Assembly: GCA_964247265.1 (NCBI GenBank)
Contig: CAXTTS010000050.1
Span: forward strand, 1 to 17,804
Direction of reading: 5' to 3'
Origin: Alterirhizorhabdus sp964247265
GTDB taxonomy: Bacteria > Pseudomonadota > Alphaproteobacteria > Sphingomonadales > Sphingomonadaceae
Length of the DNA stretch: 17,804 bases
Below are positions 6,447-13,881 of the stretch, piece by piece. The notes beneath the pieces were generated by a model. The model had not been told where the DNA came from and made no database searches. It worked only from the letters and a program-made list of their open reading frames with translations. Position numbers and translations under genes: made by a program. Every line of letters starts with the position of its first letter. The first letter of the stretch is position 1.

Positions 6447-7810
6447 GCCAGTGCCTCCGTCAGCGCATCGGCCAAGGCCGTCACATCCTCGTCCGCCACC
6501 GTCTCCGTCACGGCGACGACCAGCCCGTTCGCCAGATCCGCGCTGCCCGGATACAGCCGGCCCAGCGACACGCCGCCCAGCACGCCGCGCTCCGCCATCG
6601 TCCGCACCACCGGGCGCGCCTCCTTTGGCAGGCGCAGGGTGAATTCGTTGAAGAACGCCCCGTTCACCAGCGACACGCCCGGCACCTGCGCCAGCCGCTC
6701 CGCCGCCTGCACCGCCCTGGCATGGTTCAGCGCCGCCAGATCGCGCAGGCCGCGCTCGCCCAGCAGGCTCATGTGGATGGTGAAGGCCAGCGCGCACAGG
6801 CCGCTGTTGGTGCAGATGTTCGATGTCGCCTTCTCGCGGCGGATATGCTGCTCGCGCGTGGAGAGCGTCAGCACAAAGCCGCGCTGTCCGGCCGCATCGG
6901 TCGTTTCGCCGCACAGCCGCCCCGGCATCTGCCGCACATATTTGTCGCGCGTGGCGAACAGCCCGACATACGGCCCACCGAATTGCAGCCCCACGCCCAG
7001 CGACTGGCCCTCGCCCACCACGATATCCGCGCCCATCTCGCCGGGCGAGCGGATCGCCCCCAGCGCCACCGGCTCGGTGACGACGGCGATCAGCAGCGCG
7101 CCCTTCTCGTGGCAGCGCGCCGCCAGTTCGGAAAGGTCGGCGATGTGGCCGAGGATGTTGGGGTTCTGCACCACCACGCAGTTCGTCTCGCCGTCGATCG
7201 CCGCGATCAGCGTCGCCAGATCGTCGCCCGGCGCGCCGTCGGTCAGCACCGGATCGGCGGTGACGAGCGTGTCGCCGGTGAACTTCGCCATCGTTTTCGC
7301 GACGCTCACATAATGCGGGTGCAGCCCGGCCGAGAGCAGGGCCTTCGATCGCCGCGTGATCCGCCGCGCCATCACGATCGCCTCCCAGCAGGCGGTCGAT
7401 CCGTCATACATCGATGCGTTGGCGACATCGCAGCCATAGAGCCGTGCGACCTGCGTCTGGAACTCGAACAGCGCCTGCAACGTCCCCTGCGCGATCTCCG
7501 GCTGGTAGGGCGTGTAGGCGGTCAGGAACTCGCCGCGCTGGATCAGATGGTCTACGCTCGCCGGCACATGGTGGCGATAGGCGCCGCAGCCGAGAAAGAA
7601 GGGCGCGTCGCCGGCCGAAAGGTTGCGGTTCGCCAGCCCGCGCAGCTGCCGCTCCACCGCCAGTTCGGAGGCATGCAGCGGCAGGTCGGCGATCGGGCCG
7701 GTCAGCCGCGCGGCGGCGGGCACGTCGGCGAACAGATCGTCGATCGATCCCGCGCCGATCACGCCGAGCATCGCCGCGCGATCGGGCGCAGAAAGGGGGA
7801 GGTAGCGCAT
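6443..7810 (-). CDS. gcvPA: Glycine dehydrogenase (decarboxylating) subunit 1
   Basis: This is the N-terminal half of a split P protein, 455 residues, structurally PLP-fold but without the catalytic lysine, which is in GcvPB. Typical blocks are MRYLPLS at the start, FLGCGAYRHHVPASVDHL, EFLTAYTPYQPEIAQGTLQ, ANASMYDGSTA, VVVQNPNILG, and TREQHIRREKATSNICTN. The length matches the family. The ATG at 7808-7810 shares one base with the TGA of the methyltransferase gene, and a GAGGA lies about 10 bases upstream inside that gene, so translation is probably coupled to it. The stop overlaps the gcvPB start. Two-subunit P proteins are usual in alphaproteobacteria such as sphingomonads, whereas enterobacteria have a single fused chain. 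Confidence 0.96.
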   Translation of the reverse strand: MRYLPLSAPDRAAMLGVIGAGSIDDLFADVPAAARLTGPIADLPLHASELAVERQLRGLANRNLSAGDAPFFLGCGAYRHHVPASVDHLIQRGEFLTAYTPYQPEIAQGTLQALFEFQTQVARLYGCDVANASMYDGSTACWEAIVMARRITRRSKALLSAGLHPHYVSVAKTMAKFTGDTLVTADPVLTDGAPGDDLATLIAAIDGETNCVVVQNPNILGHIADLSELAARCHEKGALLIAVVTEPVALGAIRSPGEMGADIVVGEGQSLGVGLQFGGPYVGLFATRDKYVRQMPGRLCGETTDAAGQRGFVLTLSTREQHIRREKATSNICTNSGLCALAFTIHMSLLGERGLRDLAALNHARAVQAAERLAQVPGVSLVNGAFFNEFTLRLPKEARPVVRTMAERGVLGGVSLGRLYPGSADLANGLVVAVTETVADEDVTALADALTEALA

Positions 7811-8577
7811 CAGGCGGGTTTCCTCATCGAAAAGCGAAGGCGGACGTAATCGGCGATCCAGCGGCCGTCCGGCTGGCGGAAGACGGGGGCGAGGCGATCC
7901 TCCACCGCCTGCGCCACCGCCGGCTGCTCGGCATCGGGCACCTGCGCCACATCCATGAAGCCGGCGCGAAAGGTCTTCAGCCAGCCGGTCACGCCGGTCG
8001 GCAGCGGGGTGGGGCGGGGGATCAGCTCGGCGTCGATATCGTCGAAACCGGCCTCGGCATAGAGTGCGGCGAACGCGCCCGGCGTCGGATACCATTGCGG
8101 ATCGGCCGCCGGCACCGGATAGCCGCGCGCGTCGAGTTCCTCGCGCAACGCGCCGCGCAGCGTGGCGATATTGCCGTGCCCGCCCATCTCGCCGACGAAG
8201 CGCGCGCCCGGCTTCAGCGCGCGGTACACGCCCGCCGCCACCGCCGCGCCGTCGAGCATCCAGTGCAATGCGGCGTTGGAGAAAGCGGCGTCGAACTCCG
8301 CGTCGAACGCCAGCGCCTCGCCGTTCATCAGCCGCGCGTCGATGCCGGCGGCGCGCGCGGCGGCGATAAGCGTGTCCGATGCGTCCACGCCCACCACCTC
8401 GGCGCCCGCCGCCACGATCCGCCGCGTCAGCACACCGTCGCCGCAGCCGAGATCGAGGATGCGCTCGCCCGGCTGTGGCGCCAGCAGCTCCAGCACAGGC
8501 GCGCCCAGCGCGGGCACGAAGCCCGCATTGGCGGCGTAATCGGCGGCCACCCAGCGGGAAGCGGGGTTATCGGTCAT
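7810..8577 (-). CDS. Class I SAM-dependent methyltransferase within the gcv operon
   Basis: A 255-residue Rossmann-type methyltransferase. Motif I is LDLGCGDG (residues 41-48), the acidic residue after strand 2 is Asp65 in VVGVDAS, and a motif IV-like block FSNAALHWM is at 99-107. The GVDAS and SNAALHW pattern resembles the trans-aconitate/malonyl-ACP O-methyltransferase-like group, but the substrate cannot be read from sequence. No signal peptide or membrane span. It sits between gcvH and gcvPA, on the same strand, and its TGA overlaps the gcvPA ATG by one base, so it must be cotranscribed with gcvPAB at least. A 116-base gap holding a double-hairpin repeat separates it from gcvH. A link to one-carbon or glycine metabolism is inferred from position only. 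Confidence 0.88.
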   Translation of the reverse strand: MTDNPASRWVAADYAANAGFVPALGAPVLELLAPQPGERILDLGCGDGVLTRRIVAAGAEVVGVDASDTLIAAARAAGIDARLMNGEALAFDAEFDAAFSNAALHWMLDGAAVAAGVYRALKPGARFVGEMGGHGNIATLRGALREELDARGYPVPAADPQWYPTPGAFAALYAEAGFDDIDAELIPRPTPLPTGVTGWLKTFRAGFMDVAQVPDAEQPAVAQAVEDRLAPVFRQPDGRWIADYVRLRFSMRKPA

Positions 8578-8591
8578 GCGCTTCTTCCCCT

Positions 8592-8672
8592 GTCATCCCA
8601 GCGCAGGCTGGGATCTCCGCGAGGCGGAGGCTTCGGCCCATTCCACGAGATCCCAGCCAGCGCTGGGATGAC
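8592..8672. repeat. 81-bp double-hairpin repeat, copy 2, inside the gcv operon
   Basis: Outer arms GTCATCCCAGCGC (8592-8604) and GCGCTGGGATGAC (8660-8672) are perfect reverse complements. Inside them ATCCCAG/CTGGGAT hairpins form at each end (8596-8614 and 8650-8669), and GCGAGGCGGAGGCTTCG fills the middle. The design is the same as at 4767-4850. It lies in the only sizeable gap of the operon, between gcvH and the methyltransferase gene, so its RNA would fold inside the transcript. It may affect mRNA stability or partial termination (inference). Confidence 0.75.
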
Positions 8673-8693
8673 GAGAGAGGATGCGCGCTTCCC

Positions 8694-9065
8694 TCACAGC
8701 CCCGCCACGAAGTCCTTGTAGGCCGCCTCGTCCAGCAGCCCGTTCAACTCGCCCGTGTCGCCCAGCGTCAGCTTGAAGAACCAGCCGTCCGTCTCGGGCG
8801 CGGTGTTCACCAGCGAGGGGTCCGCCTCCAGCGCGGCATTGGCCTCCGTCACGGTGCCGGAAACGGGGGCATAGACGTCGGACGCCGCCTTCACCGATTC
8901 CACCACGGCGGCTTCCTTGCCCTTGTCCACCGCGGTGCCGGCGGGCGGCACCTCGACGAACACGATGTCGCCCAGCTGCGCCTGCGCATAATCGGTGATC
9001 CCCACGGTAGCGGTGTCGCCCTCCACGGAGATCCACTCATGGTCACGGGTGAAATACAGCGTCAT
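8694..9065 (-). CDS. gcvH: Glycine cleavage system protein H (lipoyl carrier)
   Basis: A 123-residue lipoyl-carrier protein that shuttles the aminomethyl group between the P and T proteins. The modified lysine is Lys59 in VVESVKAASDVYAP, the family's lipoylation hairpin. The N-terminus YFTRDHEWI, the GITDYAQAQLGDIVFVEVP segment, and the C-terminal GWFFKLTLGD are all standard. The length is usual. Its ATG overlaps the gcvT TGA (ATGA, 9062-9065). Lipoyl attachment enzymes are not in the window. Between its stop and the next gene lies the second double-hairpin repeat. Confidence 0.97.
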   Translation of the reverse strand: MTLYFTRDHEWISVEGDTATVGITDYAQAQLGDIVFVEVPPAGTAVDKGKEAAVVESVKAASDVYAPVSGTVTEANAALEADPSLVNTAPETDGWFFKLTLGDTGELNGLLDEAAYKDFVAGL

Positions 9066-10234
9066 TTCGCGGCTCCCTTGCGGACATATCGGTGGGGGAC
9101 GAGCGGCATCGGCGTCACGGTCGCGGCCACTGGCTTGCCGCGCTGGATCACGCTGATCTTCTCGCCCGGGATCGCCGAGGCAAGCGGCACATAGGCCATC
9201 GCGATCGGCCGTTGCAGGCTGGGGCTGAACCCGCCGGAGGTCACGCGGCCCACCGCGTTGCCTTCCGCGTCCACGACCAGCGCGCCCTCGCGCACCGGCT
9301 GCCGCCCGTCGACCAGCAGGCCGACCCGCTTCAGGATGGCGCCCTCAGTCCGTTCCAGCATGATCCGCGCATGGCCGGGAAAGCCGCCCTCCTCGCGCCG
9401 CCGCTTGGACAAGGCAAAGCCCAGATCGGCCGCCACCGGCGTGGTGTCGGGGTCGAGATCGTGGCCGTATAGCGGCAGCCCCGCCTCCAGCCGCAGCGAA
9501 TCGCGTGCGCCAAGGCCGATCGGCTTCACCTCGGGCTGCGCCACGAGCAACGCGGCGATGTTCTGCGCAGCGTCGGCCGGAATCGATATCTCGAACCCGT
9601 CCTCGCCGGTATAGCCCGATCGGCTGATCCACGCCGGCACGCCGTCGATGGTGAAGGCGCCCGCCGTCATGAACACCAGCCCGGCCACCTCCGGCACCAG
9701 CCGCGCCAGCGCATCCACCGCCTTCGGCCCCTGCAGAGCCAGCAAAGCCTGCTCGTCCAGATGGTTCAGCGTCACGTCCTCGGGCAGATGCTCGTGGATG
9801 TGGGCGATGTCGTCCGCCTTGGTCGCGCCGTTGACCACGACATAATAGCCGGTTTCGCCCAGCGGGTTGGCCGCCGGCAGATGCGTCACCATTAGATCGT
9901 CGAGGATGCCGCCCGTTTCGGACAGCAGCAGCGAATAGCGCATCCGCCCCTCGCCCAAGCCCGCGATGTCGCCCGGCAGCAGCGCTTCCAGCGCGGCGCC
10001 GGCGCCATCGCCGGATACGAGCAATTGGCCCATATGGCTGACATCGAACAACCCGGCCGATGTTCGCGTCCACAGATGCTCGGCGATGATGCCTTCATAC
10101 TGGATCGGCATCTCGTAGCCGGCGAACGCGACCATCCGCGCGCCCACCGCGCGGTGCCACGAATCGAGCGACAGCGCGATCGGCGCCGCTTCGGGGATGT
10201 CGCCGTCCGCCAGATTGTCGGATATGTCGCTCAA
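9062..10234 (-). CDS. gcvT: Glycine cleavage system aminomethyltransferase, T protein
   Basis: GcvT transfers the one-carbon unit from aminomethyl-GcvH to tetrahydrofolate, giving 5,10-methylene-THF and ammonia. The protein is 390 residues. Family blocks include GARMVAFAGYEMPIQY (31-46), AGLFDVSHMGQ (60-70), GGILDDLMV with the folate-facing Asp112/113, RSGYTGEDGFEI, and the C-terminal GRVTSGGFSPSL. The start is TTG at 10234, set by GGAGG at 10240-10244 five bases upstream; no ATG occurs before Met34, which would cut into the conserved fold. The 20 residues ahead of LSLDSWHRA are not conserved. It is the first gene of the operon and is preceded by the glycine riboswitch. Confidence 0.96.
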   Translation of the reverse strand: MSDISDNLADGDIPEAAPIALSLDSWHRAVGARMVAFAGYEMPIQYEGIIAEHLWTRTSAGLFDVSHMGQLLVSGDGAGAALEALLPGDIAGLGEGRMRYSLLLSETGGILDDLMVTHLPAANPLGETGYYVVVNGATKADDIAHIHEHLPEDVTLNHLDEQALLALQGPKAVDALARLVPEVAGLVFMTAGAFTIDGVPAWISRSGYTGEDGFEISIPADAAQNIAALLVAQPEVKPIGLGARDSLRLEAGLPLYGHDLDPDTTPVAADLGFALSKRRREEGGFPGHARIMLERTEGAILKRVGLLVDGRQPVREGALVVDAEGNAVGRVTSGGFSPSLQRPIAMAYVPLASAIPGEKISVIQRGKPVAATVTPMPLVPHRYVRKGAAK

Positions 10235-10239
10235 GCCGG

Positions 10240-10244
10240 CCTCC
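10240..10244 (-). promoter_or_regulatory. Ribosome binding site setting the TTG start of gcvT
   Basis: The minus strand reads GGAGG, then CCGGC, then TTG. This is a strong Shine-Dalgarno match at normal spacing. It is the main reason to accept a TTG start for gcvT. A weaker start codon with a strong site fits control by the upstream riboswitch. Confidence 0.65.
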
Positions 10245-10260
10245 GTGATGGGTGTCGCAA

Positions 10261-10294
10261 CGGACGAGCGGCGGCAATCGCCGCATCCTGTCCG
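10261..10294 (-). promoter_or_regulatory. Hairpin between glycine aptamer 2 and gcvT, possible expression platform
   Basis: On the minus strand CGGAC and GTCCG close a stem whose inner part is GCGGC-GATT-GCCGC. It starts immediately after the second glycine aptamer and ends 16 bases before the gcvT ribosome site. No U-run follows, so simple intrinsic termination is unlikely; alternative pairing or Rho access are options. This is the only strong structure between the aptamers and the gene. Confidence 0.45.
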
Positions 10295-10296
10295 TC

Positions 10297-10500
10297 GCCC
10301 CCTCTGTCACGGGAACCTGAGAGCTTTGACCGTCGCCGCGAAGCGCCCGGCTTACCCCTTCGGTGGCCACGGCCCTGCGGCAGCGGCGCTTTCCAGAGTG
10401 TCGTTGCCCCGCGCGGTCCGGTTGCCTGAGAGATTCCGGGGCGGTTGCTCCTTCGGCGGCTCCGGTCCACCGATGGCGGCCGGAACGCTCTCCCGCGCGA
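10297..10500 (-). promoter_or_regulatory. Tandem glycine riboswitch controlling the gcv operon
   Basis: Two glycine aptamers lie head to tail on the minus strand upstream of gcvT. Aptamer 1 (about 10393-10500) opens with GGGAGAG (10488-10494), has CCGAAGG (10450-10456), CTCTCAGG (10425-10432), and closes with ACTCTGG (10393-10399). Aptamer 2 (about 10297-10392) has CCGAAGG (10357-10363), CTCTCAGG (10316-10323), and closes with GACAGAGGGGG (about 10298-10308). These paired conserved blocks define the glycine riboswitch class. Known members upstream of gcvT switch expression on when glycine is abundant. The location directly before the glycine cleavage operon makes the call firm; exact ends are approximate. 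Confidence 0.94.
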
Positions 10501-10532
10501 GCCTCCCCCGGTTGCCCGGCGGCGACGTGAGG

Positions 10533-10561
10533 GGATTGGCCCGCTTGTGCGCCCGAGTCAA
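10533..10561 (-). promoter_or_regulatory. Candidate promoter of the gcv operon
   Basis: The minus strand has TTGACT (10561-10556), a good -35 box. Seventeen bases on is CAATCC, a poor -10 match. The implied transcription start, near 10525, would place the riboswitch early in the leader, as expected. The -35 is convincing, the -10 is not. Confidence 0.28.
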
Positions 10562-10579
10562 CGGGTGATCGGCGGAACC

Positions 10580-11239
10580 CTAGCGCGTCGCGTTATACGC
10601 CAGCTGGTCGTTGGTCAGCTGGAAGCCCACCAGCAGCTCGAAGCTCGCCTTGGCCACCGCCGCGCGGGTCGCCGGATCGGCCATCGGGTCGATCGACGCG
10701 TCGGCGTCGGTCGGCTTGCGCTTGCGCGTCACCTGCTTCTCGATCTCGGGCGGCAGGGTGGCGGCGGTGCGGGTGATGCCGGTGTTCACGGTGGCGGTGG
10801 CGGAGGCGCGCGCCGCGCCGTCGGCGAAATGCAGCGCCACCTGGCCCACCTGCTTCGATACGACGATCGATCCCGATCGCACCACCGTGACGAAATAGGG
10901 CAAAGTCACGTCGCGCGCGCCTGTCGTCACGGTTCGCCGCGCCTGCACCGCGAAGGTCAGCTGCGTTGCGATCTGGTCGCCGGTGGTCGCGGCGCTGTTG
11001 CAATTGCCGCGCAGGTCGGTGAGCGTGCCCACCACGTCGATCGCCCGCGCCTCCCGGCTGGCGGGCGGGTTGAACAGCGTCACGTCCCCCGTATAGGCCG
11101 GCACCGCCACCGCCGGGCAGGCCGATCGCGTGATGCGGACGCCGCCGGTATCGTCATACTGATTGTCCTTGGCGCAGGCGGCGAGCGCCAGCAGGCCCGG
11201 CATCGTGGAAGCGAGGACGATGGTCTTGATGCGCGCCAC
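10580..11239 (-). CDS. Putative lipoprotein of unknown function
   Basis: About 219 residues from a GTG start at 11239. The N-terminus VARIKTIVLASTMPGLLALAAC has a basic start, a hydrophobic core and a lipobox LAAC with Cys22, so it is a predicted lipoprotein (signal peptidase II). After the cysteine comes KDNQYDDTGGVRITRSACP. The middle is rich in beta-type alternation (DVTLPYFVTVVRSGSIVVSKQVGQVALHF), and the end has a KRKP stretch and a helical tail. I know no named domain. An ATG at 11272 would add 11 residues (MSAPASVRDFS); neither start has a strong ribosome site. It is divergent from ispH and stands upstream of, and on the same strand as, the gcv operon. The reading frame and lipobox are solid, the role unknown. 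Confidence 0.72.
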   Translation of the reverse strand: MARIKTIVLASTMPGLLALAACAKDNQYDDTGGVRITRSACPAVAVPAYTGDVTLFNPPASREARAIDVVGTLTDLRGNCNSAATTGDQIATQLTFAVQARRTVTTGARDVTLPYFVTVVRSGSIVVSKQVGQVALHFADGAARASATATVNTGITRTAATLPPEIEKQVTRKRKPTDADASIDPMADPATRAAVAKASFELLVGFQLTNDQLAYNATR

Positions 11240-11346
11240 AGAAAAATCCCGAACAGAAGCGGGCGCGGACATGCGCCGGGCAGGGTGGCTGCGGATCATA
11301 GGAACCGCCTTCCGCGCAGGCAAGCAATCGCGTAGGGCTTTGCCGC

Positions 11347-12327
11347 ATGAGCGATATCGCGTCCCTTCCCGCCCAGCCCCTTCCCCCGCTGTCTTTGCTG
11401 ATCGCCGCCCCGCGCGGCTTTTGCGCCGGGGTTGACCGCGCGATCCGCATCGTCGAGCTGGCGATCGCCAAGCATGGCGCCCCCGTCTATGTCCGGCACG
11501 AGATCGTGCACAATCGCTTCGTGGTGGACGGGCTGAAGGCGCAGGGCGCGATCTTCGTCGAGGAATTGGACGAGGTGCCCGATGGCGCGCCGGTGGTGTT
11601 CTCGGCCCACGGCGTGCCCAAGGCGGTGCCGGTCGAGGCGGCCGGGCGCGGGCTCGATTATCTCGATGCCACCTGTCCGCTCGTCTCCAAGGTTCATCGC
11701 CAGGCGGAGCGGCTGGTCGAGCAGGGGCGGCACATCCTGTTCATCGGCCATCACGGCCACCCCGAGGTGATCGGCACGTTCGGCCAGGTGCCCGAAGGCC
11801 GCATGACCCTGATCGAGACGGTGGCCGACGCCGAGTCGCTGGTTCCGGCCGACCCGACGAACCTCGCCTTCCTCACCCAGACCACGCTGTCGGTGGACGA
11901 TACGGCGGACATGATCGCCATCCTCCAGCGCCGTTTCCCCGCCATCCAGGCGCCGCGCGGCGAGGATATCTGCTACGCCACCTCCAACCGGCAGGCGGCG
12001 GTCAAGGCCATAGCCCACGAATGCGATGCGATGCTGGTGATCGGCGCGCCCAACTCCTCCAACTCGCTGCGGCTCGTCGAGGTGGCGGAGCGGCAGGGCG
12101 TAAAGGCACGCCTGATCCAGCGCGCCGCCGAGGTCGATTTCGCCTGGCTCGCCGGCGTCGCCACGCTCGGCATCACCGCCGGCGCCTCCGCGCCCGAGAT
12201 ACTGGTGCGCGAACTCGTCGATCTGCTCGCCACCCGCTACACGATCAGCGAGCGGGAGACGGAGGCGGTGCGCGAGGATATGGTCTTCAAGCTGCCGCGA
12301 AGCCTCGAAACCGCCGCCGCGGCCTGA
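11347..12327 (+). CDS. ispH: 4-hydroxy-3-methylbut-2-enyl diphosphate reductase
   Basis: IspH (LytB) is the last enzyme of the methylerythritol phosphate pathway. It reduces HMBPP to IPP and DMAPP with an iron-sulfur cluster. The 326-residue protein has the three cluster cysteines: Cys26 in PRGFCAGV, Cys110 in DATCPLV, and Cys209 in DICYATSNRQ. Substrate-binding histidines are His55 (EIVHN) and His88 (FSAHGV), with catalytic Glu140 in GHHGHPEV. SNSLRLVE near 236-243 is the usual phosphate-binding loop. The first 15 residues are a proline-rich extension. It leads an operon with thrB (10 bases downstream) and rnhA. An AGGG about 10 bases before the ATG is its likely ribosome site. Confidence 0.97.
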   Translation: MSDIASLPAQPLPPLSLLIAAPRGFCAGVDRAIRIVELAIAKHGAPVYVRHEIVHNRFVVDGLKAQGAIFVEELDEVPDGAPVVFSAHGVPKAVPVEAAGRGLDYLDATCPLVSKVHRQAERLVEQGRHILFIGHHGHPEVIGTFGQVPEGRMTLIETVADAESLVPADPTNLAFLTQTTLSVDDTADMIAILQRRFPAIQAPRGEDICYATSNRQAAVKAIAHECDAMLVIGAPNSSNSLRLVEVAERQGVKARLIQRAAEVDFAWLAGVATLGITAGASAPEILVRELVDLLATRYTISERETEAVREDMVFKLPRSLETAAAA

Positions 12328-12337
12328 TCGGCGCGGC

Positions 12338-13300
12338 ATGGCTGTCTACACCCAGGTCTCGGCCGAAGCGCTCGATGCCTTGCTCACGCGCTACGATGTC
12401 GGCCGGCTCGATTCGGCCAAGGGCATCGCCGAAGGCGTGCAGAACAGCAATTTCCTGGTCGATACCGATCGTGCCCGCTTCATCCTGACGCTGTATGAAC
12501 GGGCGACGGATACGGACGATCTGCCCTTCTTCCTGGCGATGCTCGATCATCTCGCCGATCGCGGTCTGCCGGTGCCGCGTGCGGTCCGCGATCGCGGGGG
12601 CGTGCAGGTGCAGCAGGTGGCCGGCCGCCCGGCCTGCCTGATCGAGTTCCTCCCCGGCGTCTCCGTCAGCCACCCCACGCCGCCACAGGCCCGCGCCACC
12701 GGCGAGGCGCTCGGCCGGATGCACGGCGCGCTCGCCGATTTCCCGCTGTCGCGCGCCAACAGCCTGGGGCTGGCGGGGTGGCACCGGCTGGCGGCGAAAT
12801 GCGGCGACGATCTCGATGTGATCGCCCCAGGCCTGAAGCGCCGCGTGGCCGACGAACTCGGCTTCCTCGCCGCGCACTGGCCGGCGCATCTGCCGACCAG
12901 CGTGATCCACGCCGATCTGTTTCCCGACAACGTGCTGATGCGCGGCGATGCGGTGGGCGGGATGATCGATTTCTACTTCGCCGCCACCGACGTGCGCGCC
13001 TGGGACGTCGCCGTCACCCACGCCGCCTGGTGCTTCGAGGGCGACGGCACCGGCTTCCCCCCCGCGCTCGCCGCCGCCCTGATCGGCGGCTACGACGCCA
13101 CCTTCGGCCTGTCGCCGGAGGAGCGGGCGGCTTTCCCGATCCTCGCGCGCGGTGCCGCGCTGCGTTTCCTGCTCACCCGCGCGTGGGATTGGCTGAACAC
13201 GCCGGCCGATGCGCTCGTCACGCGCAAGGATCCGCTCGCCTTCCTCCGCCGGCTCGATGTCTATGCCGGCGCCACCCCAGCGGAGCTGTTCGGGGCATGA
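12338..13300 (+). CDS. thrB: Homoserine kinase, APH-fold type (ThrB)
   Basis: This enzyme phosphorylates L-homoserine in threonine synthesis. The 320-residue protein is of the aminoglycoside phosphotransferase-like (kinase fold) class used by alphaproteobacteria, not the GHMP class of enterobacteria. The start MAVYTQVS and the block KGIAEGVQNSNFLV (nucleotide loop) fit the family. The catalytic loop is VIHADLFPDNVLM with Asp193 and Asn198, and the metal-binding Asp211 is in GMIDFYFA. The C-terminal SRKDPLAFLRRL-like segment (here TRKDPLAFLRRL) is also typical. The stop overlaps the rnhA start (ATGA, 13297-13300), so the two genes are coupled. Confidence 0.95.
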   Translation: MAVYTQVSAEALDALLTRYDVGRLDSAKGIAEGVQNSNFLVDTDRARFILTLYERATDTDDLPFFLAMLDHLADRGLPVPRAVRDRGGVQVQQVAGRPACLIEFLPGVSVSHPTPPQARATGEALGRMHGALADFPLSRANSLGLAGWHRLAAKCGDDLDVIAPGLKRRVADELGFLAAHWPAHLPTSVIHADLFPDNVLMRGDAVGGMIDFYFAATDVRAWDVAVTHAAWCFEGDGTGFPPALAAALIGGYDATFGLSPEERAAFPILARGAALRFLLTRAWDWLNTPADALVTRKDPLAFLRRLDVYAGATPAELFGA

Positions 13301-13770
13301 CAGATACGGTCGAACTCCAGCATGTCGTCATCGCCACCGACGGCGCCTGCAAGGGCAATCCCGGCCCCGGCGGCTGGGGCGCGGTGATCCGCTCCGGCGC
13401 GAACGAGAAGGAGCTTTCCGGCGGCGAGAACCCCACCACCAACAACCGCATGGAGCTGATGGCGGCGATCCGCGCGCTGCAGGCGCTCAAGCGTCCATGC
13501 CGCGTCACGCTGATGACCGACAGCCGCTATGTGATGGATGGCCTCACCAAGTGGATCAAGGGCTGGCAGAAGAACGGCTGGAAGACGGCATCGCGCCAGC
13601 CGGTGAAGAATGCCGATCTCTGGCAGGAACTGCTCGACGCCGCCGCCGCGCACCGGATCGCGTGGGAATGGGTGAAGGGCCATGCCGGCCACCCCGAAAA
13701 CGAACGTGCCGATAAACTCGCCAGCGACGCCGCCGTGCTGGCGGGTCGCCGGCCACAGGCGGCCGCATAG
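13297..13770 (+). CDS. rnhA: Ribonuclease HI
   Basis: RNase HI cuts the RNA strand of RNA-DNA hybrids, removing primers and R-loops. The 157-residue protein carries all four catalytic acids: Asp15 in ATDGACKGNPGPGGWG, Glu53 in NRMELMA, Asp75 in TDSRYV, and Asp139 in NERADKLA, plus the flexible-loop histidine His129 in VKGHAGHPEN. The basic protrusion (KWIKGWQKNGWK, residues 85-96) that helps bind hybrids is present. The ATG overlaps the thrB stop. The ispH-thrB-rnhA order recurs in alphaproteobacteria. There is no extra N-terminal hybrid-binding domain. Confidence 0.97.
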   Translation: MTDTVELQHVVIATDGACKGNPGPGGWGAVIRSGANEKELSGGENPTTNNRMELMAAIRALQALKRPCRVTLMTDSRYVMDGLTKWIKGWQKNGWKTASRQPVKNADLWQELLDAAAAHRIAWEWVKGHAGHPENERADKLASDAAVLAGRRPQAAA

Positions 13771-13802
13771 TCGAAGGCCGCCGCCATCCGCCTTCCGTCG
13801 AC

Positions 13803-13818
13803 ATGACAGCGCAGTCAT
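13803..13818. promoter_or_regulatory. ATGAC-N6-GTCAT inverted repeat, possible operator
   Basis: Perfect 5-base half-sites separated by six bases lie 64 bases before the ThDP-enzyme start, in the 111-base gap after rnhA. The size suits a dimeric regulator. It could equally be a weak hairpin. I cannot name a regulator, and no clear -35/-10 pair is visible around it. Confidence 0.25.
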
Positions 13819-13881
13819 CAAGGAACACCCCCGCACCCCCAACGGTTTCCCGGCGCACCCCCCGCTGCACGAGAAGCTCCC

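Noticed and set aside
11240..11346. Divergent promoters between the lipoprotein gene and ispH
   Set aside because: No -35/-10 pair at sensible spacing stood out on either strand, though promoters must be near here.
13770..13802. Hairpin GTCGA...TCGAC after rnhA as a terminator
   Set aside because: The stem is broken by a four-base bulge and no T-run follows.
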